A stretch of DNA of 64,000 bases from Catenulispora sp. GP43 (GTDB taxonomy: Bacteria; Actinomycetota; Actinomycetes; Streptomycetales; Catenulisporaceae). Position numbers and translations under genes: made by a program. This document shows, piece after piece, positions 24,934 through 33,367 of the stretch. The stretch covers positions 62,001-126,000 of the forward strand of contig NZ_JBGCCT010000026.1 in assembly GCF_041260665.1 (NCBI RefSeq), in the 5' to 3' direction. Under the pieces are notes generated by a model. It worked only from the letters and a program-made list of their open reading frames with translations. It made no database searches and was not told the DNA's origin. The stretch's first letter is position 1. The number at the start of each line of letters is the position of its first letter.

Positions 24934-26286
24934 CTATTCGGCTCCCGAGACACCGGCGATGATGTCGGCGATGGTGTCCAGGAACCTCAGCACCCGCTTC
25001 CTGGCCTCATCCGAACTCGGATAGCGGACATGAGCGGTCAGTCCCCGGGCGACGATGTTGATCCACAGGTCGCCGCCGGTCACGTACCGGGGCGCGCCGA
25101 CGGCTCGCAGGTTCCACTCGGTGTGCCGCTCCGCTCCCGGCAGGCTGCGGAAGTCGACGATGGACAGCCAGCTGGCGTCGTCGAAGCCCAGTTCCGGCGG
25201 CAGCCGGTCGGTGACCACGGCGTAGGGGATGTCCCGGTCGATGGTGCGCATCGCCGCGTGGGCGGTGGCCATCGTCGCGCGCAGGCCCGAACTGTCGTCG
25301 CCGACGGGGAACGACAGCGGTGCCGCGGTGACGTACCAGCCCATCGTGGACCTGGGACCGACCGGCCGCGTCCCGACGGCCAGGATGGTGCGGAACGGCT
25401 CCCCGGCGGGCGTCGAGGCGATCGCGACGGCCGCGGCCAGGCCGGAGGGCAGGCTGCCACCGTGGCTTCGGCACCAGCGCTCGAAGCGCTGCGTCATCGC
25501 GGCGTCGGCGAGGACTGACTCCTCATAGGCGGCGACCCGCGGCTGCTCCCGGAAGTCGCCCAGGTCGATCGGGAAGCCCGGCAGTGTGCCGTCACCGGAT
25601 TCGGCCAGTGCGTGCCAGAGGCCGACCGATTCGGTCAGGACTTCCGGGGATGGGAGTGCTTCCCGCTCCGCCTCGCAGAACTCTGCGTAGCGAACGCCGG
25701 GGAACAGCTGGGGTTCTCGTCCTTCCACCGCCGACTCGTAGAGCTCGACGAGCTCGTTGCCCACGTTCGCGAGCGAGTACAGGTCGATGACGACGTGATC
25801 GGCACTGAACAGCACCGTCCAGTCCGACTCCCGTTCCACGGTGACGAACACGTATTGGGGCCAGGTGAACGGATCAGTCCGCCGGTCGAAGATCTCCGAG
25901 AGCCGGACGGCGAGTTCGCGACCGGTCCCGGGGGTCCCGAGATCCTCGGCGACGAACTCGACACGGTCCGCGCCGACCTGCCGATACTCCACGCCTCCGT
26001 CCTCGACGTGGAACATCGCCCGGAAAGCGTCATGCCGCCGAACCAGCTCGGCGAAGACCCCGGCCATCGCGTCCCGGTCGAAGCGCCCCGCCACGTCGGC
26101 GGCCACTCCCCACCATCGGGGCTTCGCGGCGCCGGCCGCGCGCTGTGCCCAGGACTGCCGCAGATAGGTCTGCTGGATCAGCGAGGGCGGAGCCCCGTCT
26201 CCCGCCGCCGGTTCGGCTCCCACCGCCGACCAGACGAGCACCCGTCCCGGTGCTATCGCGTCGTCGACGAATTCGATCATTCGCAT
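24934..26286 (-). CDS. Stand-alone condensation/acyltransferase-fold protein
   Basis: 450 residues from ATG 26,286 behind GGGGAGG (a farther upstream ATG lacks a site). N-terminal MRMIEF, then a condensation fold with active motif ADHVVIDLYS: His164 and Asp168 are kept but the first His and the Gly of HHxxxDG are changed. This resembles trans-acting enzymes of the SgcC5/PapA group that make an ester or amide with a carrier-bound acyl group and a free alcohol or amine. It may attach a peptide part to another scaffold; inference. It lies downstream of the regulator genes on the same strand. Confidence 0.82.
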   Translation of the reverse strand: MRMIEFVDDAIAPGRVLVWSAVGAEPAAGDGAPPSLIQQTYLRQSWAQRAAGAAKPRWWGVAADVAGRFDRDAMAGVFAELVRRHDAFRAMFHVEDGGVEYRQVGADRVEFVAEDLGTPGTGRELAVRLSEIFDRRTDPFTWPQYVFVTVERESDWTVLFSADHVVIDLYSLANVGNELVELYESAVEGREPQLFPGVRYAEFCEAEREALPSPEVLTESVGLWHALAESGDGTLPGFPIDLGDFREQPRVAAYEESVLADAAMTQRFERWCRSHGGSLPSGLAAAVAIASTPAGEPFRTILAVGTRPVGPRSTMGWYVTAAPLSFPVGDDSSGLRATMATAHAAMRTIDRDIPYAVVTDRLPPELGFDDASWLSIVDFRSLPGAERHTEWNLRAVGAPRYVTGGDLWINIVARGLTAHVRYPSSDEARKRVLRFLDTIADIIAGVSGAE

Positions 26287-26352
26287 TCGCAACACCTCCC
26301 CGTTCCGCGACGGATCACGCGTCGCAATCATCGAATATAGCCGCGGGCGCCT

Positions 26353-27039
26353 CTAAGGCGTGCCGCCGGCGAGCCCGATCCGGTAGGCGAGAACGACGGC
26401 CTGGACCCGGTCGCGCAGGTCGAGCTTGGTCAGGATGCGCGACACGTAGGTCTTGACGGTCTCGGGCGTGATGAACAGGGACGCCGCGATCTCGGCGTTC
26501 GAGAGTCCTTCAGCGATGAGTTCGAGCACTTCCAGTTCGCGAGGCGTCAGTGTTCGCACGATCTCTTCACGCGCCGTGCGGGAAGGGTCTCCCGGGCGCA
26601 GCCGTTCGGCGAAGCGACCGATGAGGGTGCGCGTGACCGCCGGCGCCAGCAGGGCCTCGCCCCGGGCGACGGTGCGGACGCCGTTGACCATCTCGGCCGG
26701 GGGCGCGTCCTTCAGTAGGAAGCCGCTGGCTCCGGCGCGGAAGGCGTCGTAGACGTAGGCGTCGACGTTGAAGGTGGTGACGACGAGGACCCTCGGCGGG
26801 TCGGCGGCGTCGGGTCCGGCCAGGCGGCGGGTGGCTTGGATCCCGTCCAGCAGCGGCATGCGGATGTCCATCACCACCACGTCGGGGCGGAGGCGGGCCG
26901 CCATCTCGACCGCCTCGACGCCGTTGGCGGATTCGCCGACGACCTCCATGTCGGGTTGGGCCGAGAAGATGGTGGCGTAGCCGGTGCGCACCAGTTCCTG
27001 GTCGTCACAGACGAGCACGCGGATGGGCCGGTCGGTCAC
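26353..27039 (-). CDS. NarL/LuxR-family response regulator
   Basis: 228 residues, GTG 27,039 with AGGAG upstream. Receiver domain with CDD (11-13), phospho-acceptor Asp58 (VVMDIRMP) and LKD, then a LuxR-type helix-turn-helix TPRELEVLELIAEGLSNAEI. Partner of the histidine kinase four bases upstream. It could control the adjacent cluster or the protease gene; not shown by sequence. Confidence 0.93.
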   Translation of the reverse strand: MTDRPIRVLVCDDQELVRTGYATIFSAQPDMEVVGESANGVEAVEMAARLRPDVVVMDIRMPLLDGIQATRRLAGPDAADPPRVLVVTTFNVDAYVYDAFRAGASGFLLKDAPPAEMVNGVRTVARGEALLAPAVTRTLIGRFAERLRPGDPSRTAREEIVRTLTPRELEVLELIAEGLSNAEIAASLFITPETVKTYVSRILTKLDLRDRVQAVVLAYRIGLAGGTP

Positions 27040-27043
27040 GGGG

Positions 27044-28333
27044 TCACTCCTGATCGGGTCCGAACGGGATCCGCGCCCGGACGACGAATCCGCCGTCCGA
27101 GCGGGGACCGGCCTCCAGTTCACCATGCAGTACCCGGACACGTTCGCGCAGGCCCGCCAGTCCCCGACCGCCGGCCGGCAGTTGCGGAGCGCGGGGAGGG
27201 GACGCGGAGGCGGCGGCTCCTTGCTTCGCCGGTCCCTCGGTCGTCACCTCGACCTCCATGTGCTGCGGGTGCTGATGTACCGAGACATTCGTGCGGGCTG
27301 CGGTCGCGTACTTCATCGCGTTGGTGAGCGCCTCCTGGACCACGCGGTAGGCGGCCAGCTCGACGGCAGCCGGCCGCGGTCGGTGGTCGCCGATCTCGCG
27401 GAATTCGACCGGCTGGCCGGTGGCTCTGGCCTGCTCGACCAGGTCGGCGATCGCGCCCTGGGTCGGGGCCCGGTCCGGGCACACCGTGTCGCCGGTCTGG
27501 CCCACCGTGTCGCTGGTCGGGCGCTCCGTGTCGCCGGTCGAGTGAACCTTGTCGCCGGTCGCCTCCAGCACGCCGAGCAGGTAGCGCAGTTCGGTCAGCG
27601 CTCGCCGCCCGGTATCGGACACTGATGTCAGCCCCGCCACGACCCGCTCCGGATTCGAGCTCAGCAGGAACTGCGCGGCATCGGCCTGCACCACCATGGC
27701 GGTCACGTGGTGGGTGACCACGTCGTGCAGTTCCCGCGCGATCCTGGCCCGTTCGGCGGCGCCGGCGGCCTCGGCGACCAGCCGCCGCCGCTCGATCTCC
27801 TGCTGCCGCAGTCGGCGCATCACGCTGCCGGCCAGCCAGGCCACGGTGGTGACCAGATAGAAGACGGAGTAGTCGCCGATCCCATGTGGTGCGCCGAGGT
27901 GGTGCAGTACCAAGGCCAGCACGGCGTAGCCGACGGTCGCCGCGGCGGCGACCGTGCGGCGCCGGCGATCCTGGTGCGCCCCGGCAGAATAAAGAGCCAA
28001 ATACAGCCCGAGACTGGCGAACGTCGTCGGATAGCCCAGGGCCTGATCCGCGGCGAACGCGGCGCCGACGACCGCCAGCACTGCCGCCGGGAACCTCCGC
28101 CGCACGGCCAGCGGCAGTGCCTGCGCCAGGGCCAGCGCGACGCTCGCCACGTCGGCCGGCCGGCCGGGCAGGTCGCCGATCTGCGCACCGACCTTCGACA
28201 GCGCCGGGGCGAAGGCCAGCACCGCGAGCCCCGCCGCCAGCACACCGTCCTCGACCGAGGCGTCCCGCTGGCCCAGCAAGCCTGCCGCGCCTCGCGGCGA
28301 CATCGGCCGACGAGGCGTGGCGGGCGTCTTCAC
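27044..28333 (-). CDS. Sensor histidine kinase, HisKA_3 type
   Basis: 429 residues, GTG 28,333 behind GGAGG, overlapping the upstream TAG by one base. About four membrane helices (30-170), dimerisation/H-box ARIARELHDVVTHH with His203, and a HATPase domain with QEALTNAMKYA and GRGLAGLRERV. Between them (about 260-290) is a TGD-rich repeat encoded at 27,480-27,565, not usual for the family. Signals through the response regulator downstream. Confidence 0.92.
   Translation of the reverse strand: MKTPATPRRPMSPRGAAGLLGQRDASVEDGVLAAGLAVLAFAPALSKVGAQIGDLPGRPADVASVALALAQALPLAVRRRFPAAVLAVVGAAFAADQALGYPTTFASLGLYLALYSAGAHQDRRRRTVAAAATVGYAVLALVLHHLGAPHGIGDYSVFYLVTTVAWLAGSVMRRLRQQEIERRRLVAEAAGAAERARIARELHDVVTHHVTAMVVQADAAQFLLSSNPERVVAGLTSVSDTGRRALTELRYLLGVLEATGDKVHSTGDTERPTSDTVGQTGDTVCPDRAPTQGAIADLVEQARATGQPVEFREIGDHRPRPAAVELAAYRVVQEALTNAMKYATAARTNVSVHQHPQHMEVEVTTEGPAKQGAAASASPPRAPQLPAGGRGLAGLRERVRVLHGELEAGPRSDGGFVVRARIPFGPDQE
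27480..27565. repeat. TGD-coding degenerate repeat in the histidine kinase linker
   Basis: Repeated TGTCGCCGGTC/TGTCGCTGGTC-type units encode four TGD or TSD motifs between the phospho-acceptor helix and the ATPase domain. Spacing between units varies but stays in frame. Confidence 0.6.
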
Positions 28334-29223
28334 TAGCGGTTCCTCCGGTCGGCGCGACGTGCGGGCACCACATTGCCGCTCCGGCGGGCGGCGGCGAACA
28401 TCAGCATCGCCAGCAGCAGGCCGATCACCACCGGGAAGACCGACGCCTCCAGCCCGAACGCGCCGCCGGTCAGCAGGTGCGAACCGCTGGTCCGCACACT
28501 GAACAGCCGGGCGTCGGGGGTGTGCCCGGAGACCGGCACGCCCAGCAGCTGCTCGGCACTGTTCCAGGCGAAGTGCACCGCGGTGACAAGCCAGATACTG
28601 CGCTGCCACAGGAACGCCGCCCCCAACATGGCCCCGGCCTCGACGGCGATGGACAGCCCGCTCCACAGCGTGGCCCCGGGGTTGGCCATGTGCACCGCGC
28701 CGAAGAACAGCGCGGTGGCCGCGACCGCGACCCGACTGCCCCACCGCTGCTCGATGGCCTGCAACGCCACGCCCCGGAACATCAGCTCCTCGGTCAGCGA
28801 CGCCCCCGCCTGAACCGCCAGCACCGAGGCCAACGTTCCCACGACCGCGTGGTGCGCCCAGGAGAACGAGTACCCGCCGAAAGCCACGATCAGCAACGTC
28901 GAGACCGCGACGAACCCCAGCCCCAACGCAGTGCCCAGCAACGCCTGCCGCCCGGCACCGCGCCCCGCGATCTCCGGAGTGGCCCGCCGCGCCAGGCGCC
29001 GCATCACCACCCAGTAGACGCCCACCGCGACGCCCCCTCCCAACACCGGCACCGGACCCGGCCCGTTCGCGGTCACCCCCGCCACCAGGCCCACCCCCAC
29101 CAGCCCGGCCAGCGCCCAGCCCAGCGGGCTGTGCGCCATCCGACCCCAGCGGCCGCGATCCGGACCGGACCGTGCCGACCCGTGATCGAAGTCTGCGTCG
29201 CGGCGAACATCCGTCGTGCTCAT
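28333..29223 (-). CDS. CPBP-family intramembrane metalloprotease
   Basis: 296 residues, ATG 29,223 behind GGGGAGG. Six to eight membrane helices and the CPBP motifs EELMFR (145-150), FGAVHMANP (His178) and AVHFAWN (217-221). The family includes Abi/CAAX-like proteases and bacteriocin immunity proteins. First gene of an operon with the two-component system; it may process or be controlled by the sensed signal. Function in the cluster is unknown. Confidence 0.88.
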   Translation of the reverse strand: MSTTDVRRDADFDHGSARSGPDRGRWGRMAHSPLGWALAGLVGVGLVAGVTANGPGPVPVLGGGVAVGVYWVVMRRLARRATPEIAGRGAGRQALLGTALGLGFVAVSTLLIVAFGGYSFSWAHHAVVGTLASVLAVQAGASLTEELMFRGVALQAIEQRWGSRVAVAATALFFGAVHMANPGATLWSGLSIAVEAGAMLGAAFLWQRSIWLVTAVHFAWNSAEQLLGVPVSGHTPDARLFSVRTSGSHLLTGGAFGLEASVFPVVIGLLLAMLMFAAARRSGNVVPARRADRRNR

Positions 29224-29416
29224 TGACAGCCTCCCCAGCCTCCCGGCCGCCTGAGCGGCGGCCACGTGAGCAACGCTAGGGATCCGACCGCACCCCACGA
29301 ATCACCCGCCGGCGGACGGATGCGGTAGCTCGCACGGGGGATGCGCGAGGGCGATCGTGCCTTGGTGGAGGGCGTCTCGGCCCTGTTCCGACCGCGCAGT
29401 CGGACCGAAACGCGAA

Positions 29417-29472
29417 GCGCCGCCCGCCCCACCGAGCAATCGCAAGCGAGAGTTCGGTGGAACAGGCGGCGC
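29417..29472. terminator. Nested hairpin downstream of the beta-propeller gene
   Basis: Three nested stems: 29,417-29,424 with 29,465-29,472 (8 bp), 29,429-29,435 with 29,454-29,460 (7 bp) and 29,440-29,443 with 29,446-29,449 (4 bp). It lies about 60 bases after the stop of the minus-strand gene ending at 29,535, so it fits a terminator for it. The rest of the 311-base gap 29,224-29,534 holds nothing I recognise. Confidence 0.5.
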
Positions 29473-29534
29473 CTCAGACCTCACAAAGCGAACGGCACCG
29501 CATCCTCAGTACCGCACCCTCAGTGCGCCGTGCC

Positions 29535-31277
29535 TCAGCTGCCCAAAGCGAAGGCGAGGACGTCCGCGCCCTTCTCCGGCGCCGCCGGCAGCACGATCAG
29601 CCGGTCGTTGGTGACGAAAGCCGCGGCTGTGGCTCCGCCCCAGTCGTTGCCGAGGGCGCCGCCGCTGATGCCGGAGGCGAGGATGCCGCCGTCGTGCATC
29701 GCGTACGTGGTCAGGTGCGGGGATGAGCCCGCTGCGGCGGCGGCGAACACGGTGACCTTGTCCGAGTCCTGGCTGGCGATGATGACCGGGCCGGTGGACG
29801 CGGCCGGGGTCTGCCACAGCTTCTTGCCGGAGGTCAGGTCGAAGGCGGCCAGGGCGGTGGTCGCGTCCTTGTCGGCGGTGGGGGCCAGGAAGGTGTTGTC
29901 CTGGACGTGCGGTACCTGTTGCTGGGCGCCCTGGGGGCCGATGTTCAGGTCCAGCTTGCCGAAGTCGCCGGTGCCGGGGACCGTCGCCTTCGCTTTGCCC
30001 TGGGCGTCGAAGGTGTAGTACTTGTCGACCGATGAGGACTCGACGTGCACGATCGTCGGGAGCGCCGCTTCGACCAGGGTGACCTGGGCGCCGTTCAGGC
30101 CGTCCGAGGGTACCGGGGTGCGCCACAGGTCGGCGCCGGTGTGGGAGTCCTTGCGGACCGTGACCGGGCCGGCGCCGCAGTCCTCGATCAGGGTGACGAA
30201 GGTGCCCTTGGCCGCCAGTTGGTTCGCCTTGCACGGCGGTTTGGACTTCGTCAGGTCGGTGGTCCACAGCTGCTTGCCGTCGGCTGCGTTCCACACGGTG
30301 ATCGAGGTTCCGTACTGGGCGGCCACCACGTCGCCGCCCATCGCCATCATCGGCGTCGTGCCCGCCGGCGAACCGGGGGGCGCCACGAGGTTCTGCGTCC
30401 AGACCGTCTTGCCGTTGGAGGTGTCGATCGCCGCGATGGTGGTGCAGTTGCCGGACGCGCCGTACTGCACCATGCCGATCCCCTGGACCGTCACCTGGCT
30501 CATCAGGCAGATCGACGCCCCCTGACCGGGTACCTGGTACGTCCACAGGTGCTTGCCGGTCTCGGCGTCGTAGGCCTTCACGGCCCCGGTGTCGCCGCGC
30601 ACCACCGTCTTCCTGTTCACCATCCAGCTGCCGACGACCGTCGCGGCGTCGCCGGACGCGGGCACGGACCAGGCCGCCGTGACGGACTTGGCCGGGGCCG
30701 TGTGCGAGTCCTGACCCAGGATGTTGACGGTCGACCCGCCGTTCGACTTCGATGAGCTGGTCTGCAGCAGCACCGCGCCCCCGATGCCCACGGCCAGCAG
30801 CGCGATGGCCGCCACGCCGATGATCGCCCGGCGGGAGTTGCGGGTCGGGGCGGGAGCCGGCGGCTGGTACGGGGGCTGGATGTCGGGGTTGTACGAGAAC
30901 TGCGGCGGCACCGGGTAGGACTCGTTGACCCCGCCCCAACCCGCCGAAACGTTCTGCGACGAGCGCTGCTCGAACGGCGGCGCCAAGGGCGGCATCGGCG
31001 CCTGCGGCTGCTCGGGCTGCCCACCGTGGCCGCCATGCCCACCGTGCCCCCCGTGCCCACCGTGCCCGCTGCCGTGGTGGTCCGTGCCGAACAACGACGG
31101 GAACCGCGGCGGCTGCCGCTCGCGGTTGCCCTGCCCGGGAAGCGCCTCGTCCGGACGGTAGGGCGAATGCATCACCGGGGGCGCGGGCGGAGGAGCGGAG
31201 TCGTAGGGACTGGCGTCCTCCGGCTCCGGCGCGAACGGGTTCGGCCGGTGGACCGGCTCTTCAGGCGGTGTGCTCAT
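29535..31277 (-). CDS. Membrane-anchored PQQ-like beta-propeller protein
   Basis: 580 residues. A proline-rich cytoplasmic N-terminus (1-150) with a His/Gly repeat (GHGGHGG-like, about 68-86) precedes one membrane helix (about 150-170, AIIGVAAIALLAVGIGGAVLL) and an extracellular eight-bladed-type propeller with repeated units such as DAETGKHLWTY, DTSNGKTVWTQ and DLTSGKKLWQT. These are PQQ-enzyme-like repeats without visible dehydrogenase catalytic residues; a sensor, scaffold or cell-envelope role is likely. Transcribed alone. Confidence 0.85.
   Translation of the reverse strand: MSTPPEEPVHRPNPFAPEPEDASPYDSAPPPAPPVMHSPYRPDEALPGQGNRERQPPRFPSLFGTDHHGSGHGGHGGHGGHGGHGGQPEQPQAPMPPLAPPFEQRSSQNVSAGWGGVNESYPVPPQFSYNPDIQPPYQPPAPAPTRNSRRAIIGVAAIALLAVGIGGAVLLQTSSSKSNGGSTVNILGQDSHTAPAKSVTAAWSVPASGDAATVVGSWMVNRKTVVRGDTGAVKAYDAETGKHLWTYQVPGQGASICLMSQVTVQGIGMVQYGASGNCTTIAAIDTSNGKTVWTQNLVAPPGSPAGTTPMMAMGGDVVAAQYGTSITVWNAADGKQLWTTDLTKSKPPCKANQLAAKGTFVTLIEDCGAGPVTVRKDSHTGADLWRTPVPSDGLNGAQVTLVEAALPTIVHVESSSVDKYYTFDAQGKAKATVPGTGDFGKLDLNIGPQGAQQQVPHVQDNTFLAPTADKDATTALAAFDLTSGKKLWQTPAASTGPVIIASQDSDKVTVFAAAAAGSSPHLTTYAMHDGGILASGISGGALGNDWGGATAAAFVTNDRLIVLPAAPEKGADVLAFALGS
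31021..31080. repeat. His/Gly-coding 9-base repeat
   Basis: CCACCGTGC/CCGCCATGC units in tandem encode GHGGHGGHGG in the cytoplasmic tail of the propeller protein. The dense histidines could bind metal ions, or be a slippage product. Confidence 0.75.
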
Positions 31278-31431
31278 ATCGTCGTGTCCCCCACTTGAGA
31301 CGTTCCGGGTGAGACGGGACCCCCCGCCAAGATCTTGAAATCATGGATCGCCGGAATCACACCGAGATCCCCCCGACAGATTTTATCGATCTGCCAGGCG
31401 TCTACGAAACCCGATACCCGGCGCCTTATCA

Positions 31432-31450
31432 GGTGGGATACAAGCCCACC
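31432..31450. terminator. Weak hairpin after the GT-C glycosyltransferase gene
   Basis: GGTGGG (31,432-31,437) and CCCACC (31,445-31,450) form a six-base stem with a seven-base loop, about 30 bases downstream of the minus-strand stop at 31,481. No U-tract. Low support. Confidence 0.25.
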
Positions 31451-31480
31451 GGGCGCGGCGCCGGGCGGCACGATCCTGCG

Positions 31481-33367
31481 TCACCTACGGACGTAGACCA
31501 AGTACTGACCGTTCTGAAGCACCAGCCGGTAGTCCTTCAGCTCCGGCGAGCCGTGCAGGCGCCGGAACACGTCATCGGCCGTGGGACCGGTGAACCGCAT
31601 CACGATCACCTGGATCCTGTTGGCGGCGGGGTCGGCGAGGCTCTGGAACCAGATGTTCTCGTGGGTGGTCTTGCTGCCCTCGTAGATCACGCGGTCCAAC
31701 ACCGGGAACAACGCCTTCTCGTTGCCGTAGGCGTTCATCAGGATCAAGCCGCTGGTGTGGTGCTCCAGCTCGTCCGCGACCTGGGCCTGGTAGGACAGGT
31801 ACCCGAGGTCGTTGGTGGCCTCCGCCGCGATGGCCGCCTGGTGGTGGACGGTGGTCACGGCACCCATCGCGGCCAGGGCGACGCTGGCCGCGGCGGCGAC
31901 GGTGGCCGGGATCCAGCCCGGCAGCCGCACCTTCCCGTGCTTGCCGGGGAGCTGGCTGAACAGATAGCCCACGAGCAAGGCGGCCGGCACGATCGGCGGC
32001 AGCCCGAAACGCAGGTTGTCGAGGTCGTTGTTGATGTCCGGCACGCCGAACGGGAACTGGCCGGACTCGATCGAGTACAAGTGGAACGGCAACAGCGTGA
32101 CCAGACACAGCAGGGGGAGGCTGCGTGCTGACAGCCGTTCCCGGCCCAGGAGCAGCAGCAGGCCCAGGGCCGCCGCTATCAGGACTGCGAGACCGACGTC
32201 GGCGATCACCGCTGTGCCGTAGCCGTGCAGGGCCACCCGCCAGTGGCCGATCTCCGCGTCGGTGCGTCCGGCCATCTGCTTGGCGGCGGACTCCGAGCCG
32301 TCGAGGAAGTTCAGCGGGTTGCCGAAGATGGCCCAGTTGTAGAGCAGCCAGCCGGCGGCCGCGATGACCAGGCCGAACACCGAGGCCACCAGGCCCAGGC
32401 CGCGGACGTCGCGCCAGGTGTGGCCGTTCTTGCGCGCGATCACCATCACGGTGATGACGTACAGGACGCCCAGGAACCAGGCCTCGTACCGGCACAGCAT
32501 CGCCGCGAAGCTGGCCATGCCGCTGGCCATCAGGCTGGTGGGACGGCCGGTGGTGGCCCAGCGCAGCAGGTAGAGGACCGCGACCAGGGTGCAGGCGAAG
32601 AACGGCAGCTCGTCCATGGAGGTGCTCTGCATGTAGAGCACGTTCGGGTTCGTCATGAACACCATGGCCGCCGTGATCGCGGGCCACGCGCGTTCGGGGT
32701 CGAAGACCCGGATGACGCGGTACACGGCCTGCGACGCGATCACATACGCCGCCATCGATATCAGCGAGCCGGACAGCCCCGTGTGGTACATGAACCAGTT
32801 CCACGCCAGCAGCGCCTGCAGCACGTGCGGCAGCGGCAGCCACACCCCGCCGAGCTGGGCGATGCCCGGGGTGGTGCCCGAGATGACGCGGCGCCCGATC
32901 TCCAGGTGGGAGTACGAGTCCTTGATCGCCATCGTGATGTGCTCGTGGACGTAGTAGCCGTACGCCGTGGCCGACAGGGCGATCGCGACGGCGGTGAGGG
33001 CGAGCACGATCCAGCGGTCGGACTTCGGGACGGCCGGCTGCCCGTGCCCCTGTTCCTCGCGGACCGTCGGCCGCAGGAGCATCGGGATCAGCATGGTCTC
33101 GTCGGCGCCGTGGCTGCTCGCCGCGGGCTTGCCGGACGACGCGGAGTCCGAGGGCGACTCGACCGGATCGACCGGATCGACCGGATCGGCCTGGTCGCCG
33201 TCGTCGGTGTTCTGGTCGCGGTCGTCAGCGTTCCGGCCGCGGTCGTCGGTGCCGGTCTCCGACGGTTCTGCCGTGTCCGTGTCCGTGTCCGTGCGTGTGT
33301 CCGTGCGCGTGTCCGTGTCCCGGTCCTGCTCGGTCTCCGGGGAGTCGGCGTCGACGGTGGCGGTCAA
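31481..33367 (-). CDS. GT-C fold membrane glycosyltransferase (family 39-like)
   Basis: 628 residues from a TTG at 33,367 that overlaps the upstream stop (TTGA) with GGAG six bases before; an ATG at 33,394 without ribosome site is the alternative. The N-terminal 110 residues are acidic low-complexity (DT/DR repeats, coded near 33,150-33,330). About ten membrane helices follow, with a DSYSHLEIGRR loop after the first helix, as in polyprenyl-phosphate-sugar-dependent transferases, and a C-terminal extracellular part. It probably glycosylates a lipid- or wall-linked polymer outside the membrane. Donor and acceptor unknown. Confidence 0.75.
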   Translation of the reverse strand: MTATVDADSPETEQDRDTDTRTDTRTDTDTDTAEPSETGTDDRGRNADDRDQNTDDGDQADPVDPVDPVESPSDSASSGKPAASSHGADETMLIPMLLRPTVREEQGHGQPAVPKSDRWIVLALTAVAIALSATAYGYYVHEHITMAIKDSYSHLEIGRRVISGTTPGIAQLGGVWLPLPHVLQALLAWNWFMYHTGLSGSLISMAAYVIASQAVYRVIRVFDPERAWPAITAAMVFMTNPNVLYMQSTSMDELPFFACTLVAVLYLLRWATTGRPTSLMASGMASFAAMLCRYEAWFLGVLYVITVMVIARKNGHTWRDVRGLGLVASVFGLVIAAAGWLLYNWAIFGNPLNFLDGSESAAKQMAGRTDAEIGHWRVALHGYGTAVIADVGLAVLIAAALGLLLLLGRERLSARSLPLLCLVTLLPFHLYSIESGQFPFGVPDINNDLDNLRFGLPPIVPAALLVGYLFSQLPGKHGKVRLPGWIPATVAAAASVALAAMGAVTTVHHQAAIAAEATNDLGYLSYQAQVADELEHHTSGLILMNAYGNEKALFPVLDRVIYEGSKTTHENIWFQSLADPAANRIQVIVMRFTGPTADDVFRRLHGSPELKDYRLVLQNGQYLVYVRR

